From Erythrobacter sp. AP23 (GTDB lineage: Bacteria > Pseudomonadota > Alphaproteobacteria > Sphingomonadales > Sphingomonadaceae): DNA of 64,000 nucleotides. The first letter of the stretch is position 1. Every line of letters begins with the position of its first letter. Positions 14,238-24,219 of this stretch are shown here, one piece after another. The notes below the pieces were generated by a model. The model did not search any database. It saw only the letters and a program-made list of their open reading frames with translations, and had not been told where the DNA came from. The DNA is taken from contig NZ_LNBY01000001.1 in the NCBI RefSeq assembly GCF_001542855.1, forward strand, positions 620,001-684,000, in the 5' to 3' direction. Both the position numbers and the translations under genes were made by a program.

Positions 14238-16073
14238 CTACTCTTCACCCATGCGTAGCGCGGCGATGAAGGCTTCCTGAGGGATCGACACGTTGCCGTA
14301 CTCCCTCATCCGGGCCTTCCCCTTTTTCTGCTTTTCCAACAGCTTTTTCTTGCGCGTGATGTCGCCGCCATAGCATTTCGCCGTCACGTCCTTGCGCAGC
14401 GCGGCGATGGTTTCGCGGGCGATGATCTTGCCGCCGATCGCGGCCTGGATCGGGATCTTGAACAGGTGGCGCGGGATGAGGTCTTTCAGCCGCTCGCACA
14501 TGCCGCGGCCGCGCTCTTCCGCCACGCTGCGGTGGACGATCAGCGATAGCGCGTCGACCGGCTCGTTGTTGACGAGGATGTTCATCTTCACGAGGTCGCC
14601 TTCGCGCAGGCCGATCTGTTCGTAATCGAAGCTGGCATAGCCGCGGCTGATCGATTTGAGGCGGTCGTAGAAGTCGAACACCACCTCGTTCAGCGGCAGC
14701 TCGTAGCTCACCTGCGCGCGGCCGCCGACATAGGTGAGGTCGGTCTGGATGCCGCGGCGGTCCTGGCACAGCTTGAGGATGGCGCCGAGATATTCGTCGG
14801 GCGTGTAGATCACCGCCTTGATCCACGGTTCCTCCACCGCCTCGATCCGGTTGACGTCGGGCCAGTCGGCGGGGTTGTGGATGTCGATGACCTTGGCGTC
14901 CTCGGTCTTGGTGTGGGCGAGGTGGACGCGGTAGACCACGGACGGGGCCGTGGTGATGAGGTCGAGGTCGTATTCGCGGGAGAGGCGTTCCTGGATGATT
15001 TCCAGGTGCAGCAGGCCGAGGAAACCGGCGCGAAAGCCGAAGCCCAATGCGGCGCTGCTTTCCATCTCGTAGCTGAAGCTGGCATCGTTGAGGCGCAGCT
15101 TGCCGATGCTCTCGCGCAGTTTCTCGAAATCGGCGGCGTCGACCGGGAACAGGCCGCAGAAGACCACGGGCTGGACTTCCTTGTAGCCCGGCAGCGCCGT
15201 GTCCGCCCCGCCCTTCACCGTGGTGATGGTGTCGCCCACGCGGGCCTGTTCGACTTCCTTGATCTGCGCGGTGATGAAGCCGATTTCGCCGGGGCCGAGC
15301 TCGGGCAAATCGGTGCGCTTGGGGGTGAAGCAGCCGACGCGGTCGATCAAATGCTGCGTGCCGCCCTGCATGAACCTGACCTGCTGGCCCTTGGTGATGA
15401 CGCCGTCCATCACGCGCACGAGGATGACGACGCCGAGATAGGGATCGTACCACGAATCGACGAGCATGGCCTTGAGCGGTGCGTCGCGGTCGCCCTTGGG
15501 GGGCGGGATGCGTTTGACCAGCGCCTCGAGCGTTTCCTCGATGCCGATGCCGGATTTTGCCGAGGTGAGGACGGCGCCGCCTTCCTCCCACGGGCCGGTG
15601 GCCTCGATGCCGACGATCTCCTCGATCTCCTCGGCCACGCGCTCTGGCTCGGCGGCGGGGAGATCGATCTTGTTGATGACGGGGACGATCTCGTGGTCGT
15701 GCTCGATCGACTGGTAGACATTGGCGAGCGTCTGGGCCTCCACGCCCTGCGCGGCGTCGACGACGAGGAGCGCGCCTTCGCATGCGGCGAGGCTGCGGGA
15801 AACCTCATAGGCGAAGTCGACATGGCCGGGCGTGTCCATGAGGTTGAGCTCATAGGTCTCGCCATCGCGCGCGGTGTAGTCGAGGCGCACGGTCTGCGCC
15901 TTGATGGTGATGCCGCGCTCCTTCTCGATGTCCATGTTATCAAGGACTTGCTCGGACATCTCGCGGTCGGTCAGCCCGCCGCAGTGCTGGATCAGCCGAT
16001 CGGCCAGCGTGGACTTGCCATGGTCGATATGCGCGATAATCGAAAAATTGCGGATCTTGGAAAGGTCAGTCAT
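14238..16073 (-). CDS. lepA: Elongation factor 4 (LepA)
   Basis: A 611-residue translational GTPase starting [27 protein letters not shown], the P-loop of Lep[25 protein letters not shown] (G3) and [13 protein letters not shown] (G4) follow, then the LepA-specific C-terminal domain with [22 protein letters not shown]. It promotes back-translocation or ribosome remodelling under ionic stress. The length matches the family (about 600). It is a single-gene unit next to the restriction island; its 3' end is only about 115 bp from the endonuclease gene. Confidence 0.98.
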   Translation of the reverse strand: MTDLSKIRNFSIIAHIDHGKSTLADRLIQHCGGLTDREMSEQVLDNMDIEKERGITIKAQTVRLDYTARDGETYELNLMDTPGHVDFAYEVSRSLAACEGALLVVDAAQGVEAQTLANVYQSIEHDHEIVPVINKIDLPAAEPERVAEEIEEIVGIEATGPWEEGGAVLTSAKSGIGIEETLEALVKRIPPPKGDRDAPLKAMLVDSWYDPYLGVVILVRVMDGVITKGQQVRFMQGGTQHLIDRVGCFTPKRTDLPELGPGEIGFITAQIKEVEQARVGDTITTVKGGADTALPGYKEVQPVVFCGLFPVDAADFEKLRESIGKLRLNDASFSYEMESSAALGFGFRAGFLGLLHLEIIQERLSREYDLDLITTAPSVVYRVHLAHTKTEDAKVIDIHNPADWPDVNRIEAVEEPWIKAVIYTPDEYLGAILKLCQDRRGIQTDLTYVGGRAQVSYELPLNEVVFDFYDRLKSISRGYASFDYEQIGLREGDLVKMNILVNNEPVDALSLIVHRSVAEERGRGMCERLKDLIPRHLFKIPIQAAIGGKIIARETIAALRKDVTAKCYGGDITRKKKLLEKQKKGKARMREYGNVSIPQEAFIAALRMGEE

Positions 16074-16229
16074 TGCGAGCGCCCTTTAGCCGCACAGAAA
16101 CCCCCTGTCAGCTAGCAAAGCGCGCGTAGCAACTTCCCTGCCGCCCAGGTGGTTTTCGACCGAGCAACGCGGGCCAATCCGCTAAGGCCCATGCCACGCG
16201 ACGCACGCGCTTGCCTAGTCGCGAACGGA

Positions 16230-18455
16230 TTACGATCCGCGGCTGGCGCCGGGTTTGGGTGTGCCGACTTCGACCTCGACGAATTTCTTAGGCGCGCCGG
16301 CGCCCATCCGCTCGGCCATGATAAGCGAATAGGGATCGTGCGGCAGCGCGGCCAAGGGGCGACCGGCTGCCTCTATTTGATAAGGCGAAACCCGATGGCG
16401 GGTGCACAGGCCATCCGCGCCGTCGCTGATCAGCGGGGTTTCGAACTTTACTCCCTGCACCGATCCCTTGGACCGACGCACCGTCGCAACGGCCAGCTGG
16501 CCACCGCCGAGATCGAGCACCACCTGCGTCCCCAAGGGCACTTCCAGCAGACCTTCGATCATCGCCCCCGTTTTCGAGAGGTTGCGCATCACCACCTTGT
16601 AGCGACTGTCTTCGTGGATCAGCCCGATCCGACGGAACACCTTCTTGCGATCGGCGCGGTACTTCGCCGGCCCCCTGGGTTCGTATTTGATCTTTCCTTC
16701 CTGCAGGCGGCCGAGGAAATCGTCATTGGTCAGGGCACGGGAGAAAATCTGCCCCTGGATCAGAGTCGCTCCGCGTTCGGTGACAAGATCCAGCTCGTCC
16801 TTTGCCTGAACCCCTTCGGCCACCGTTTCCATGTTGAGAGCTCCGGCGAGGCTGACGATCGCGCTGAGGATGGCAGCGTTGTTATTGCCTTCTTCGGTCG
16901 CGCCGCGAACGAAGCTCTGGTCGATCTTGATCTTGTCGAATGGCGCGGTGCGCAAATAGCTGAGCGAGCTATAACCCGTTCCGAAATCGTCGAGTGCAAG
17001 TTTGACGCCCAGCGCCTTGAGCTTGCCAAAGATGATCTCCGCACGGCCCGCATCGCCGAGAAACACGCTCTCGGTAATTTCGAGTTCGAGGCGCTCAGGC
17101 TCGAAATCGGTATTGTCCAAGGCGTTGCTGACGACCTGCGGAAAATCGTCATCCGCAAATTGCACGGCCGAAACATTGACCGCTACGCGCAGGTCGACGG
17201 GCCATTGTTTCGCCTGGCGGCAAACCTCGTTCAAGGCCCACTCGCCCATTTCCTTGATGATTCCGACCTCTTCGGCGACAGGAATGAACTCCGCGGGAGA
17301 GATTTCACCGCGATCGGGATGTTCCCAGCGCATCAACGCTTCGCAACACCGGACCTCATGCGTTTTGGCGCAGACCAGCGGCTGGTAATGCATCGAAAGT
17401 TGACCGTTCTCGATCGCGTCGCGCAGGTCTTCTTCGATCCGGCGGCGGTTCTTTGCGCCGTCCTTGAGGTCGCTTGAGTAGAAGCGATACTGGCCACGGC
17501 CCCCACCCTTGGCAGCATGTAGAGCAAGATCGGAAGCCGCAGTGAGTTCCTCGGCTTCGAGGCCGTCATAAGGAGCAATGGCAATACCGGCCGACGTCCC
17601 GACGATCGCACGCGTGCCGTTGAGCGAATAGGGCTGCGAGACCATCTGGATCAGGCGTTGAACCAGTTCGCCGAGTGCGCCGCGATCATCCATATCGGGC
17701 AGAATGATCTGGAACTCGTCACCCCCCGGTCGGCCGATTTCGCCCTTGTTGTCGACGATGCGCCCGAGCCTCGTGGCGACCTGTTTGAGCAATTCGTCGC
17801 CAGCCTGGTGCCCGAGCGTTTCGTTTACTTGCTTGAACCGGTCCAGGTCGAGCATCACCAGCGCACAGGTGCGCTTCGAATTGCGGTAGGCCTTGAGCGT
17901 CTCGGTCAATCGCCTGGTAATCCGATGTCGATTGGCAAGGCCCGTCAGCGGATCATATTGCGCAAGACGTGCGGCATCGCGCTGGCTCTCCCGCGTGGCA
18001 GTAATGTCCTTTGCGCTGCCGCGGTAGCCGGTGAAGCGCTGCTTGTCGTCGAATTGCGGTTTGCCGGCAATTTCCCACCAGACTTCCTGCCCCTCGACAG
18101 CCAGTCGAACATTGAGCCCGCTGATCGAGTTGCGCGCGCCCAAGAGGAAGGCAAGCGGACGTTCGGCCTTGTCCGGATCTCCGGCTCGTTCGGGAATGAA
18201 CAGCTCGCCGAGCGGCTTCCCGATCGCCTCGCCATCGGTCCAGCCGAGCATTCGGGCGGCATTGTCGGATAGATAGATGAGCCGTCCCTGGGCGTCGGTT
18301 GCCCAGAACCGGCCGAGGCCGGCAGCCTCGAAGCTGTCGAGGAGTTCGACCCGGCGAACGGCGTCGGATGCGACAATCGGGTTTACCGGCGCATTCTCCG
18401 GCGCGAAATCTCCATCGGCAACTGCCCGTGCCGATCGTGAGAAGAACCCTCCCAT
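16230..18455 (-). CDS. PAS-GGDEF-EAL-PilZ c-di-GMP signalling protein
   Basis: A 741-residue protein with a PAS domain at about 35-155 (FWATDAQGRLIYLSDNAARMLGW), GGDEF at about 165-330 (DPLTGLANRHRITRRL; active site RPGGDEF near 241), and EAL at about 345-595. The EAL domain has intact EALMRW, NVSAVQF, ELEITESVF and DDFGTGYSSL motifs. A C-terminal PilZ-like domain (RRIGLIHEDSRYKVVMRNLSKTGAMIEG) starts near 620. There is no transmembrane segment, so it is cytoplasmic. Both catalytic centres look intact, so it could make or degrade c-di-GMP, with the PAS and PilZ modules as input or feedback. It is divergent from the ferredoxin reductase gene across 186 bp. Confidence 0.95.
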   Translation of the reverse strand: MGGFFSRSARAVADGDFAPENAPVNPIVASDAVRRVELLDSFEAAGLGRFWATDAQGRLIYLSDNAARMLGWTDGEAIGKPLGELFIPERAGDPDKAERPLAFLLGARNSISGLNVRLAVEGQEVWWEIAGKPQFDDKQRFTGYRGSAKDITATRESQRDAARLAQYDPLTGLANRHRITRRLTETLKAYRNSKRTCALVMLDLDRFKQVNETLGHQAGDELLKQVATRLGRIVDNKGEIGRPGGDEFQIILPDMDDRGALGELVQRLIQMVSQPYSLNGTRAIVGTSAGIAIAPYDGLEAEELTAASDLALHAAKGGGRGQYRFYSSDLKDGAKNRRRIEEDLRDAIENGQLSMHYQPLVCAKTHEVRCCEALMRWEHPDRGEISPAEFIPVAEEVGIIKEMGEWALNEVCRQAKQWPVDLRVAVNVSAVQFADDDFPQVVSNALDNTDFEPERLELEITESVFLGDAGRAEIIFGKLKALGVKLALDDFGTGYSSLSYLRTAPFDKIKIDQSFVRGATEEGNNNAAILSAIVSLAGALNMETVAEGVQAKDELDLVTERGATLIQGQIFSRALTNDDFLGRLQEGKIKYEPRGPAKYRADRKKVFRRIGLIHEDSRYKVVMRNLSKTGAMIEGLLEVPLGTQVVLDLGGGQLAVATVRRSKGSVQGVKFETPLISDGADGLCTRHRVSPYQIEAAGRPLAALPHDPYSLIMAERMGAGAPKKFVEVEVGTPKPGASRGS

Positions 18456-18641
18456 CTGCTATCGAACTCCCAACTGAAAACTCTCGGGTCTCGTCTCTGA
18501 CGCCTTGCGCCAATCGTCATCTATAGAGACGATATCTTTCCAAACGGATAACCATGTCTGCACTGACCTTCTGCGAGATTGCGTTATCTTGCCAGTCATG
18601 CGGCACATGTGCATTGAGTGCTGGTCTTGTGGGAGAGGGGC

Positions 18642-19952
18642 ATGCGTCACATCGCTATCGTGGGTTCGGGACCGGCGGGCTATTACACGGCGGAAGCGGC
18701 GGTGAAGAAATGGGGCGAAAACGCGCGCATCGACGTATTCGACAGACTGCCGGTGCCTTTCGGCCTGATCCGGACCGGTGTCGCCCCCGATCACCAGTCG
18801 ATCAAGGCCGTTGCGCGGCGATACGAAAAAACTGCGGTAGGCGACACGGTGCGTTTCGCTGGCAATGTTACCGTCGGCAAAGACATTTCGATCGCCGAGC
18901 TTCGAGAGCTCTACGATGCCGTCGTGCTGGCTACCGGCGCGCCAAGTGACCGACCGCTGAATATCGAAGGGGCGGACGCGAAAAACGTCGTCGGCAGCGC
19001 AGCCTTCGTCGGGTGGTACAATGGCCATCCCGAATTTGCCGCGCTCGACCCGGATCTCTCGGGGCGGCACGCCGTGGTGATCGGCATGGGCAACGTCGCA
19101 CTCGATGTCGCGCGCATACTGTCCAAGACCGAGGCTGAATTCGCCGGTTCGGACATAGTCGCCCATGCCCTCGCCGCGTTACAAGCGAGCAAGATCGAAA
19201 CGGTAACGATTCTCGGTCGGCGCGGTCCGCACCAAATCATGATGACGCCCAAGGAATTGGGAGAATTGCTGCATTTGGAGCGCGCCAGCCCGCGTGTCGA
19301 TCCGGCCGACCTGCCGCCGGTGGAAGACGATGCGATTCTCGAGCCCGGATTGCGCAAGTCGGTTACGCTGCTCCGCGAATTCGCAGCGATCCCGGAAAGC
19401 ATCCATGGCGAGAAGCCGCTTTCCCTGAACTTCGACTTCTTCGCCAACCCCAATGCGATCGTCAGCGAGGGAGGAAAGGTCACCGCGATCGAGGTGGAGC
19501 GGACCACGGTGGAAGCCGGGCGTGCGGTCGGCACGGGAGAAGTCTATCGCCTCCCCGCCGATCTGGTGGTGACTTGTATCGGGTATCAGACGAACACCAT
19601 CGAAGGTGTCCCCTTCGAAGAACGCGCGGGGAGGTTCGCCAATGACGATGGGCGGATCCTGCCCGGCCTCTATTGCGTCGGCTGGGCCAAGCGTGGGCCA
19701 AGCGGGACGATCGGGACCAACCGGCCCGACGGCTACGCGGTAATCGATCTCGTCGATCAGGATTTTGCGTCCTCCTCGCGAAAGCGCGGACGCGAAGGCT
19801 TCGACGAGCTGGCCGAGGCGCGCGGGCTCGACGTGGTTTCTTTCCGCGACTGGCAGAAGATCGAGGAAGCCGAAATCGCCGCCGCGCGAGAAGGCGCTCC
19901 GCGCGAGAAATTCGTCGATGTCGAAAGCATGATTGCCGCGCGCAGCGGATAG
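18642..19952 (+). CDS. FprA/adrenodoxin-reductase-type ferredoxin-NADP reductase
   Basis: A 436-residue flavoprotein that starts MRHIAIVGSGPAGYYTAEAA, the FAD-binding GxGxxG motif. VPFGLIRTGVAPDHQSIKAV is a hallmark of the adrenodoxin/FprA reductases. The NADP domain has GMGNVALDVARIL and GRRGP, and the C-terminal GWAKRGPSGTIGTNRPDG is also family-typical. It transfers electrons between NADPH and ferredoxin, often for cytochromes P450. The start is set by a strong GGGAGAGGGG just upstream. No P450 or ferredoxin gene is adjacent. Confidence 0.95.
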   Translation: MRHIAIVGSGPAGYYTAEAAVKKWGENARIDVFDRLPVPFGLIRTGVAPDHQSIKAVARRYEKTAVGDTVRFAGNVTVGKDISIAELRELYDAVVLATGAPSDRPLNIEGADAKNVVGSAAFVGWYNGHPEFAALDPDLSGRHAVVIGMGNVALDVARILSKTEAEFAGSDIVAHALAALQASKIETVTILGRRGPHQIMMTPKELGELLHLERASPRVDPADLPPVEDDAILEPGLRKSVTLLREFAAIPESIHGEKPLSLNFDFFANPNAIVSEGGKVTAIEVERTTVEAGRAVGTGEVYRLPADLVVTCIGYQTNTIEGVPFEERAGRFANDDGRILPGLYCVGWAKRGPSGTIGTNRPDGYAVIDLVDQDFASSSRKRGREGFDELAEARGLDVVSFRDWQKIEEAEIAAAREGAPREKFVDVESMIAARSG

Positions 19953-20043
19953 GGCTCGCTTGCATTGCTCGTCCGTACGCCGCATGACCCGTGGGACAAG
20001 CCGCTGCAGAACGGCGCGAAGCAGGATGGAGAACAACTCGAAT

Positions 20044-21732
20044 ATGGCCAAGCTCGAAGACGAAGCCGCCCAGTCCACCAGCGCCCTTGGACCACTGGTC
20101 GGATTGACCCGCGAGGATATCTTCGGCGCAGTCGCGGTCATGCTGCGCGAAACGGCTTCGGACCCCCAACGCCTGGTCAAGCACAGCCAGGCGATGGGCG
20201 AGGACATGATCAAGATCATGACCGGCCAGAGCGATCTCGCCCCTCACCCCAAGGACAAGCGTTTCCAGGATCCCGCCTGGCAGTACAACCCGTTCATGCG
20301 CGCCGGGATGCAATATTACCTCGCGGTGCAGAAGGGCGCCTCGAAATGGCTCGAGGATCTCGAACTGGACGAACTCGAGCGCGACCGCGCGCGGTTCATC
20401 TCGAACATCATCATCGACGGCCTTGCGCCCACGAATACGCTGGTCGGCAATCCCAGCGCGCAGAAAATGGCGATCACCAGTGGCGGTCTGAGCCTGATCA
20501 AGGGCCTCAAGAACGCCTATGACGACATGGTCTACAACAAGGGCATGGTCAGCCAGGTGGACAAGAAGCCCTTCAAACTGGGCGAGAATGTTGCGACGTC
20601 GAAAGGCTCGGTCGTCCTGCGCACCGAGATGATGGAATTGATCCAGTATGCCCCGACCACCGACGAGGTCTACGAGATCCCGCAGCTCACCATCCCGCCG
20701 CAGATCAACAAGATGTACATCAACGATCTCTCGCCGGAGAAATCGGTGGTGAAGTACCAGCTCGACAACGGCATCCAGACCTTCGTCATCAGCTGGAAGA
20801 ACCCGAGCAAGGAACAGGGCGTGTGGGACATGGCCGATTATGTCCGTTCCTGCCGCGAGGCGATGGAGGCGGTGAGCACAATCACCGGTTCGAAGAAGGT
20901 CAATGTCTCGGCCGGATGCTCGGGCGGGCAGACCGCCGCGATGCTTGCGTCCAAGATGGCCGCGGACGGGGACGATCTGCTGGGCGCGCTCACCCTGATG
21001 GTCTGTGTGCTGCATCCCAAGCAGAACGATATCGAGGCCGGTTCGCTGGTCAGCGAAAACGGTCTGAAACTCGCCCGCCGCCGGGCGGAGAAGAAGGGCG
21101 TCATCAAGGGCGACGACCTCGCGCGCGGGTTCGCCTGGCTGCGGCCGAACGATCTCATCTGGAACTACGTCATCAACAACTACCTGCTCGGCCAGGACCC
21201 GCCCGCTTTCGACGTGTTGTTCTGGAATGCCGATGCGACCAATCTTTCGGCCAGCCTGATGGGAGACTTCCTGACCATCTTCGAAACGCTCGCCTTCACC
21301 AGGCAGGGCGAAGTCGAAATGGTCGACCACAAGATCGACCTGTCGAAGGTCACCAGCGACCTGTTCATCCTCGGCGGGGTCACCGACCACATCACCCCGT
21401 GGAAAGCGACTTATCGCTCGACCCGCCTGTTCGGGTCGAAAGACGTGACCTACGTCCTCAGCCATTCGGGGCACATGCAGGCGATCCTCAACCCGCCGGG
21501 CAATCCCAAGGCGAAGTATTACGTCCAGAAGGACCCGAAGAAGAAGCTGCCCGACACGGCGGACGAATGGCTCAAGGGCACCGAGGAGGTCGCCGGGAGT
21601 TGGTGGCCGTTCTGGATGGAATGGGTGCAGACGCGCGCGGGCGAGAAGAAGAAAGCGCCCGCTAAGCTGGGGAACAAGGACTACACGCCGCTGGACCCGG
21701 CCCCGGGTCTCTACGTTATGGAACCCTGCTGA
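20044..21732 (+). CDS. phaC: Polyhydroxyalkanoate synthase PhaC
   Basis: A 562-residue alpha/beta-hydrolase-fold polymerase. The nucleophile is in the PhaC lipase-like box GCSGG (Cys at about residue 292). The other catalytic residues are visible in GGVTDHITPW (Asp) and SHSGHMQAILNPPGNPKAKY (His). LITISWKNPS-like and MWLNYVINNYLLGQ-like regions match class I/II synthases. It polymerises 3-hydroxyacyl-CoA into storage granules. ATG 20044 is chosen; ATG 20026 (MENNSN) is also possible. It is followed 23 bp later by a PHA depolymerase-like hydrolase. No phaR or phasin gene is seen nearby. Confidence 0.93.
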   Translation: MAKLEDEAAQSTSALGPLVGLTREDIFGAVAVMLRETASDPQRLVKHSQAMGEDMIKIMTGQSDLAPHPKDKRFQDPAWQYNPFMRAGMQYYLAVQKGASKWLEDLELDELERDRARFISNIIIDGLAPTNTLVGNPSAQKMAITSGGLSLIKGLKNAYDDMVYNKGMVSQVDKKPFKLGENVATSKGSVVLRTEMMELIQYAPTTDEVYEIPQLTIPPQINKMYINDLSPEKSVVKYQLDNGIQTFVISWKNPSKEQGVWDMADYVRSCREAMEAVSTITGSKKVNVSAGCSGGQTAAMLASKMAADGDDLLGALTLMVCVLHPKQNDIEAGSLVSENGLKLARRRAEKKGVIKGDDLARGFAWLRPNDLIWNYVINNYLLGQDPPAFDVLFWNADATNLSASLMGDFLTIFETLAFTRQGEVEMVDHKIDLSKVTSDLFILGGVTDHITPWKATYRSTRLFGSKDVTYVLSHSGHMQAILNPPGNPKAKYYVQKDPKKKLPDTADEWLKGTEEVAGSWWPFWMEWVQTRAGEKKKAPAKLGNKDYTPLDPAPGLYVMEPC

Positions 21733-21755
21733 GCAGCCGCACAAAGGACGCGCGA

Positions 21756-22634
21756 GTGACCGCAAGCAAGTACGAGCCCCAAGAATCCTCTGGGACCGCG
21801 AACATCCAGATGATGGAGGCGGGTGGTCGGACATTACGCGTCGCTTACTGGCGGCTGGAGGAGCCATCGGACCATCCGCCGATTCTGTTCTTCAACGGTA
21901 TCGGCGCCAATATCGAGGCGGTCGCACCGCTCGCAGAGATGTTGACCGAGCGTGCCTTCGTCATGTTCGACATGCCGGGCACGGGCGAGAGCCCCGATCC
22001 CACTCTGCCTTACAACCCCTTCACCATGAGCTGGACGGCGAGCCTTATCCTCGACCAGCTCGGCGTGGACGAAGTCGATGTGATGGGAGTGAGCTGGGGC
22101 GGCGCAATGGCGCAGCATTTTGCCCTGCAATACCCCAAGCGCACGCGCCGCCTGGTGCTCGCCGCGACCACGGCAGGCATGTTGATGGTGCCGGGTAATC
22201 CCAAGGCGCTGACCAAGATGGCCAATCCGCGCCGCTACATCGATCCGAAATTCATGAACGAGCATTTTCAGACGCTTTATGGCGGGATCGATCCCGATGG
22301 ACAGGCACACCAGAAGGACAGCCATATCGGCCGTCTCAAGCCGCCCTCGCCCCGCGGCTATTTCTATCAGCTCATCGCCATGCTCGGCTGGACGAGCCTA
22401 CCCGCCCTGCCCTTCCTGAGCAAAGAGGTGCTGGTGATGATGGGCGACGACGACCAGATCGTCCCGCTCGTCAATGGCCGCATCCTTGCTATGGCAATAC
22501 CCAATGCCCAGCTCGACGTGATCGAGGGCGGCGGGCACCTGTTTCTGCTGACCCATGCCGACGACAGCGTGGCCAAGCTACGCACTTTCCTCGATGCGCC
22601 GGCCACCGAAGCGGAGATGGCCCGGGCTGCCTGA
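21756..22634 (+). CDS. phaZ: Alpha/beta hydrolase resembling intracellular PHA depolymerase
   Basis: A 292-residue hydrolase with the oxyanion region FFNGIGANIEAVAPLAE, nucleophile elbow GVSWGG (Ser about 112), a DDQIVP Asp and a GGGHLFL His. These resemble the Pseudomonas medium-chain-length PHA depolymerase family, and position directly after phaC supports that reading. It would release 3-hydroxyacids from granules for reuse. The start is GTG, with AAAGGA 7-12 bases upstream. A generic esterase is the alternative. It is in an apparent operon with phaC and the transporter downstream. Confidence 0.75.
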   Translation: MTASKYEPQESSGTANIQMMEAGGRTLRVAYWRLEEPSDHPPILFFNGIGANIEAVAPLAEMLTERAFVMFDMPGTGESPDPTLPYNPFTMSWTASLILDQLGVDEVDVMGVSWGGAMAQHFALQYPKRTRRLVLAATTAGMLMVPGNPKALTKMANPRRYIDPKFMNEHFQTLYGGIDPDGQAHQKDSHIGRLKPPSPRGYFYQLIAMLGWTSLPALPFLSKEVLVMMGDDDQIVPLVNGRILAMAIPNAQLDVIEGGGHLFLLTHADDSVAKLRTFLDAPATEAEMARAA

Positions 22635-22668
22635 CTGGGCTTGCAGCGGGATCGGACAGGGACAAGCG

Positions 22669-24156
22669 ATGGCCACCGATCCAGCCCTTTCCGCCAACCC
22701 GCTCGCTAACCAGCCCGTCAGACAGACGACCGGTGAAGGCGGGGCGCTGGGCAGGACAGGCTTTGCCTGGGCGATCTTCGAGTGGGCCCGCAACCCCTAC
22801 TACATCCTGATCGTCATCTACATCTTCGCGCCCTATTTCGCGCGCGACATCATCGGGGCCGACCTGCTGACGAGCGGCGCGCTCGACGATCTGTCGCAAG
22901 AAGATGCGCGAGCAGCCGCAAATGCACAGGGTCAGGCGACCATTGCCTCGGTTACCAAATGGGCAGGTTTCATCGCCGCGCTGACCGCCCCCTTTCTCGG
23001 GGCCGCGCTCGATCGGGGCGGAAGGCTCAAACCGATCCTTGCCGTCTTCCTGGGCTCGATAACGATCTGCTCTGCATTGCTGTGGTTTGCGATGCCGGGC
23101 GGACAGGGCCTGCCCGTATCGGCGATCATGGCGCTGCTGGTGATCGCCTATGTCAGCTACACCTATTCCGAGGTGACGCACAACGCGATGCTGAGCGTGT
23201 CGGGCGAGCCCAGGCGGCTCGCTATGATTTCGGGCCTGGGGCTTGGTCTCGGCAACGGCGCGGCAACGCTCATATTCCTTGCCATCGCGCTGCTCTTTGT
23301 CCTGCCCGCCATGGTCGGCTGGCCCTTCGCCGTCCCGCAATTCGGTGTCGACCTGTCGAAATTCGAGCACGCCCGTCTCGCCGGCCCCATCTGCGCGGTC
23401 TGGCTCGCGCTTTTTTCGATCCCCTTCTTCACCAACGCCAAGGATCCCGGTGTTCCCGGAGCAAGCTGGATCGCAGCATTTCGCGAAGGTGCGCTCAGTG
23501 TCTGGCGCACGGTGCGCGAGGCGACCAAATACCGCGAGCTGCTCAAATTTCTCATAGCGCGGATGTTTTATGCGGATGGCATGGCAGCATTGCTTGCGCT
23601 GGGTGCCGTCTATGTCGCACTGTTCCTCGGTTGGAACTTCCTCGAAATGCTCTGCTACGCGATTTTCGCCAGCGCCTGCGCATTTGGCGGCGGAATTTTC
23701 GGCGGTTGGCTGGAAGGCAAGGTCGGCGTCAAACGCGCGCTCGCGCTCGAGATATTCGGCATGGTGCTGGTCGGCCTGTTCCAGCTTACGATCACCCGCG
23801 AAAGCCTGTTTCTCGGGCTCGTCGACAATTTCGTGGTGTGGGACGGCCTCGTTTTCCGGACGCTTTCCGACCTCGTCTACCTCGGGTCGATCAGCATCAT
23901 CGCGGTGACTGCAACCGCGAGCATCTCTTCCAGCCGTACGATGCTCGTCACGCTCGCCCCGCCGGGGCGCAGTGGCGAGTTCTTCGGGCTTTATGCCATC
24001 GCCGGCACAATCACTGTCTGGATGGGACCGTTGCTGGTCGAACAATTCACGCTCTGGTCGGGCGATCAGCGGATCGGCATGACTTCGATCCACCTGCTAT
24101 TCGTCATCGGTCTTGGCGTCCTGCTCGCGGTCCGAATGCCCGCACGCACTACCTAA
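22669..24156 (+). CDS. UMF1-family (Atg22-like) MFS transporter
   Basis: A 495-residue integral membrane protein with about 12 hydrophobic helices. The N-terminal FAWAIFEWARNPYYILIVIYIFAPYFA is the UMF1/Atg22 signature. A further long loop region lies around residue 215. In eukaryotes Atg22 exports amino acids from vacuoles; substrates of bacterial UMF1 proteins are poorly known. Its place between phaZ and an amidohydrolase that releases amino acids or acyl groups suggests uptake or export of those products, as inference. The start has AGGGA upstream. Confidence 0.85.
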   Translation: MATDPALSANPLANQPVRQTTGEGGALGRTGFAWAIFEWARNPYYILIVIYIFAPYFARDIIGADLLTSGALDDLSQEDARAAANAQGQATIASVTKWAGFIAALTAPFLGAALDRGGRLKPILAVFLGSITICSALLWFAMPGGQGLPVSAIMALLVIAYVSYTYSEVTHNAMLSVSGEPRRLAMISGLGLGLGNGAATLIFLAIALLFVLPAMVGWPFAVPQFGVDLSKFEHARLAGPICAVWLALFSIPFFTNAKDPGVPGASWIAAFREGALSVWRTVREATKYRELLKFLIARMFYADGMAALLALGAVYVALFLGWNFLEMLCYAIFASACAFGGGIFGGWLEGKVGVKRALALEIFGMVLVGLFQLTITRESLFLGLVDNFVVWDGLVFRTLSDLVYLGSISIIAVTATASISSSRTMLVTLAPPGRSGEFFGLYAIAGTITVWMGPLLVEQFTLWSGDQRIGMTSIHLLFVIGLGVLLAVRMPARTT

Positions 24157-24219
24157 ACACCGCTGGACTCATCGGTTGCAATGTGGAACCTTCCTCCGTG
24201 GAGAGAGGAGCACGCAATC

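Noticed and set aside
19480-21867. Minus-strand open frame of about 795 codons opposite phaC
   Set aside because: phaC on the plus strand has full catalytic motifs; the opposite frame is a GC artefact.
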